The notes under the pieces: model-generated
What the model saw: the letters and a program-made list of their open reading frames with translations, nothing else
Database searches by the model: none
Told to the model about the DNA's origin: nothing
Translations under genes and position numbers: made by a program
NCBI GenBank assembly: GCA_903849645.1
Contig: CAINJJ010000054.1
Coordinates: 124,001-188,000 of the forward strand
Origin: an uncultured Acidobacteriaceae bacterium
GTDB taxonomy: Bacteria; Acidobacteriota; Terriglobia; Terriglobales; Acidobacteriaceae
DNA: 64,000 bases
Direction of reading: 5' to 3'
Shown: positions 62,409-64,000 of the stretch, piece by piece
Layout of the letters: each line of letters starts with the position of its first letter
How positions within the stretch are numbered: the first letter of the stretch is position 1

Positions 62409-64000
62409 GTGACCCTCTCAAAAAATGTCACATCTTCGCGACTTTTCACAGGGTTGGTTCTAACACTGGCGCTCTTGCCCCCTTGCGCATACGCCGGCGG
62501 GCCAAAATATGTGGCCGGTGTAACCTTCTTCAACCCCGGTGTCCTTGGGCAGCCGGTCCATTGGGCCGCTGGCCAGGTCAACTACTTCGTTGACCAGGGA
62601 CCGCTCAACAGCGCCATCGGCAATCAGCAGGCGGTCGCCATGGTCGACGCTGCCGCCGCGCTCTGGAGCGCCGTCCCCACCGCCGCCGTCACCCTCGCCA
62701 ACAAGGGCTTGCTCAACGAAGACGTCAGCGGAGCCACCATCGCCGTCTCCGCCACCGGCAACATCACCCAGCCATCGGATATAACACCCACTGCCTCGGC
62801 CTTCCCGCTCGGCGTCATCTTCGACGCCGACGGCCAGGTGCTCGACGCCATCTTCGGCGCCGGCACAAGCCAGCCCGGCAGTTGCCAGAACAACGGCGTC
62901 ATGACATGGCTCGACAACCTGAACCCCGACGCCACCATCGTTCACGGCCTCATCGTGCTCAACGGCCTCTGCGCCACCAGCTCCGGCCAGTTGCAGATGA
63001 TGAACTTCCAGCTCGAGCGGGCCTTTGGCCGCATTCTCGGGCTCGACGCGGCCCAGATCAATCCCGGCGCCCTCACCAACGGCGAACCCGGCGGCCTGCT
63101 CGGCTGGCCCGTCATGCAGCCCTTCACCGGGCTTTGCGGCAACGGCGGCGGCGAATGCATCCCCAACCCCGGAACCCTGCGCTTCGACGACATCGCTTCC
63201 CTCAACCGCATCTACCCCATCACCTCCGCCAACCTCGCGGCCTTCCCCGGCAAGCAGTTGACCGCCTCCTCCACCATCTCCATCCAGGGCACGGTCAGCT
63301 TCCGCACCGGGCTCGGGATGCAGGGCGTCAACGTGGTCGCCCGGCCCCTCGACGCCAACGGCAACCCGCTCTACCAGTACACCGTCAGCTACGTCACCGG
63401 TTCCCTCTTTAACGGCAACCACGGCAACCCCGTCACAGGCTGGACCGACGCCAGCGGCAACCGGCTCGACAAATGGGGCTCCAGCGACCCCGCGCTCGAG
63501 GGGGCCTTTGACCTCAGCGGCATTCCCCTGCCCCCGGGCGTCACCCAGGCCGACTACCAGGTGACCTTTGAGCCCATCGACCCCATGGACCTCCTCGTCA
63601 ACTCGGTCGGCCCTTATCTGGACGGCTCCCCCGCCCCCTCCGGCACTCTTCAAGCGGTGACCCTGCCGGGCCTCGCCGCGGGCGCGTCAAACACACTCAA
63701 CGTCAACGTTGCCGACTCGGCCGCCGGCGGCTACCAGAACGCCATCGGCTCCGAGGCCGCGCCGCGCTCTCTCCCTGCCAGCGGCGAGTGGAGCGGACGC
63801 CTTGGCCAGGTGGGCCAGACTGACTGGTTCCTCTTCCCCGTTCGCGCCGGACGCACGTTCACCGTCGTCACTGAAGCCTTCGACGAATCCGGCGCCCCGT
63901 CCAATGCCAAAGCCATGCCGTCCCTCGGCATCTGGGACGCTTTTGACCCCATCGGCTCCGCGCCCGTGGGCTACGAGACCGGGCTGAACGGCTGGGCTTC
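62409..64000 (+). CDS. Secreted matrixin-like protein with degenerate zinc site (partial, runs off edge)
   Basis: Open from GTG 62409 (AAAGG upstream) to the window end, at least 530 codons. A signal peptide (about 10-29, SRLFTGLVLTLALLPPCAYA) is followed by a metzincin-like N-terminal domain: VGQVNYFVDQGPLN-type strand, LWSAVPTAAVTLANKG, and LRFDDIASLNRIYP, the usual end of matrixin domains. Where HExxHxxGxxH is expected it reads FQLERAFGRILGLD, so the zinc ligands are missing. A carboxypeptidase-regulatory-like domain (SISIQGTVSFRTGLGMQGVN) and a C-terminal beta domain (GRLGQVGQTDWFLFPVRAGR) follow. Confidence 0.75.
   Translation, partial: MTLSKNVTSSRLFTGLVLTLALLPPCAYAGGPKYVAGVTFFNPGVLGQPVHWAAGQVNYFVDQGPLNSAIGNQQAVAMVDAAAALWSAVPTAAVTLANKGLLNEDVSGATIAVSATGNITQPSDITPTASAFPLGVIFDADGQVLDAIFGAGTSQPGSCQNNGVMTWLDNLNPDATIVHGLIVLNGLCATSSGQLQMMNFQLERAFGRILGLDAAQINPGALTNGEPGGLLGWPVMQPFTGLCGNGGGECIPNPGTLRFDDIASLNRIYPITSANLAAFPGKQLTASSTISIQGTVSFRTGLGMQGVNVVARPLDANGNPLYQYTVSYVTGSLFNGNHGNPVTGWTDASGNRLDKWGSSDPALEGAFDLSGIPLPPGVTQADYQVTFEPIDPMDLLVNSVGPYLDGSPAPSGTLQAVTLPGLAAGASNTLNVNVADSAAGGYQNAIGSEAAPRSLPASGEWSGRLGQVGQTDWFLFPVRAGRTFTVVTEAFDESGAPSNAKAMPSLGIWDAFDPIGSAPVGYETGLNGWA

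Overview
The window looks like a GC-rich chromosome of an Acidobacteriota member, probably class Terriglobia / family Acidobacteriaceae. This is inferred from gene content and style: a planctomycete-like DUF1549/DUF1553 + DUF1501 operon, a B12-dependent ribonucleotide reductase, a GH125 mannosidase, FecR-type secreted proteins, multihaem cytochromes, and dense operons with ATGA overlaps. No 16S gene is present, so the assignment is not firm.

Layout. 1-4285: a run of very small + strand genes (membrane proteins, holin-like proteins, a lipoprotein, a Gly-rich fibre-like protein) that looks like the end of a prophage or other virus-derived element. 4286-5817: non-coding apart from tRNA-Ala(GGC). 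5818-8463: a two-gene quinol oxidase module, a Rieske protein plus a cytochrome b fused to two c-haem domains. 8699-11412: an SDR/acyl reductase-like gene and an acyl-CoA synthetase. 11443-15017 (-): hydrolase, LolA-like protein and a LolD/FtsX-type ABC transporter. 15175-19679 (-): two DUF1801 genes, two GT4 glycosyltransferases, a hexapeptide acetyltransferase and an overlapping short ORF. 19859-20598: RbsD/FucU-like gene and tRNA-Arg(ACG). 21082-28680 (-): four-gene secreted cytochrome/DUF1549/DUF1501/NHL operon. 29184-30042: crcB + DUF190. 30026-31534 (-): sialate O-acetylesterase. 32462-36580 (-): two 11-haem cytochromes and a membrane cytochrome b. 36978-43878 (+): acyl-CoA dehydrogenase, ETF:quinone oxidoreductase and ETF beta/alpha, interrupted by a HigBA-like toxin-antitoxin pair. 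44006-45632: a strongly expressed-looking 16-codon ORF, ruvC and a secreted protein. 45747-51181: FecR protein and nrdJ. 51868-53262: ffh. 53287-54988: a lower-GC two-gene island (SMC/OLD-like ATPase + small PD-(D/E)xK-like protein). 54985-64000: peroxiredoxin-like protein, an inactivated M48-like protein, yggU/yggS, a DUF486 gene with an amber codon, trxB, GH125 mannosidase, ThuA-like protein and a secreted matrixin-like protein running off the edge.

Respiration is the main theme: the bc-type module, the multihaem cytochrome/cytochrome b set and the ACAD-ETF-ETFQO chain all exchange electrons with the quinone pool. The last two are divergently transcribed from one intergenic region carrying two CRP/FNR-like palindromes. 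The best candidates for undescribed biology are the ATPase-nuclease island after ffh, the 16-codon ORF whose Shine-Dalgarno is complementary to almost the whole 16S rRNA tail, and the small-gene viral module at the left edge.
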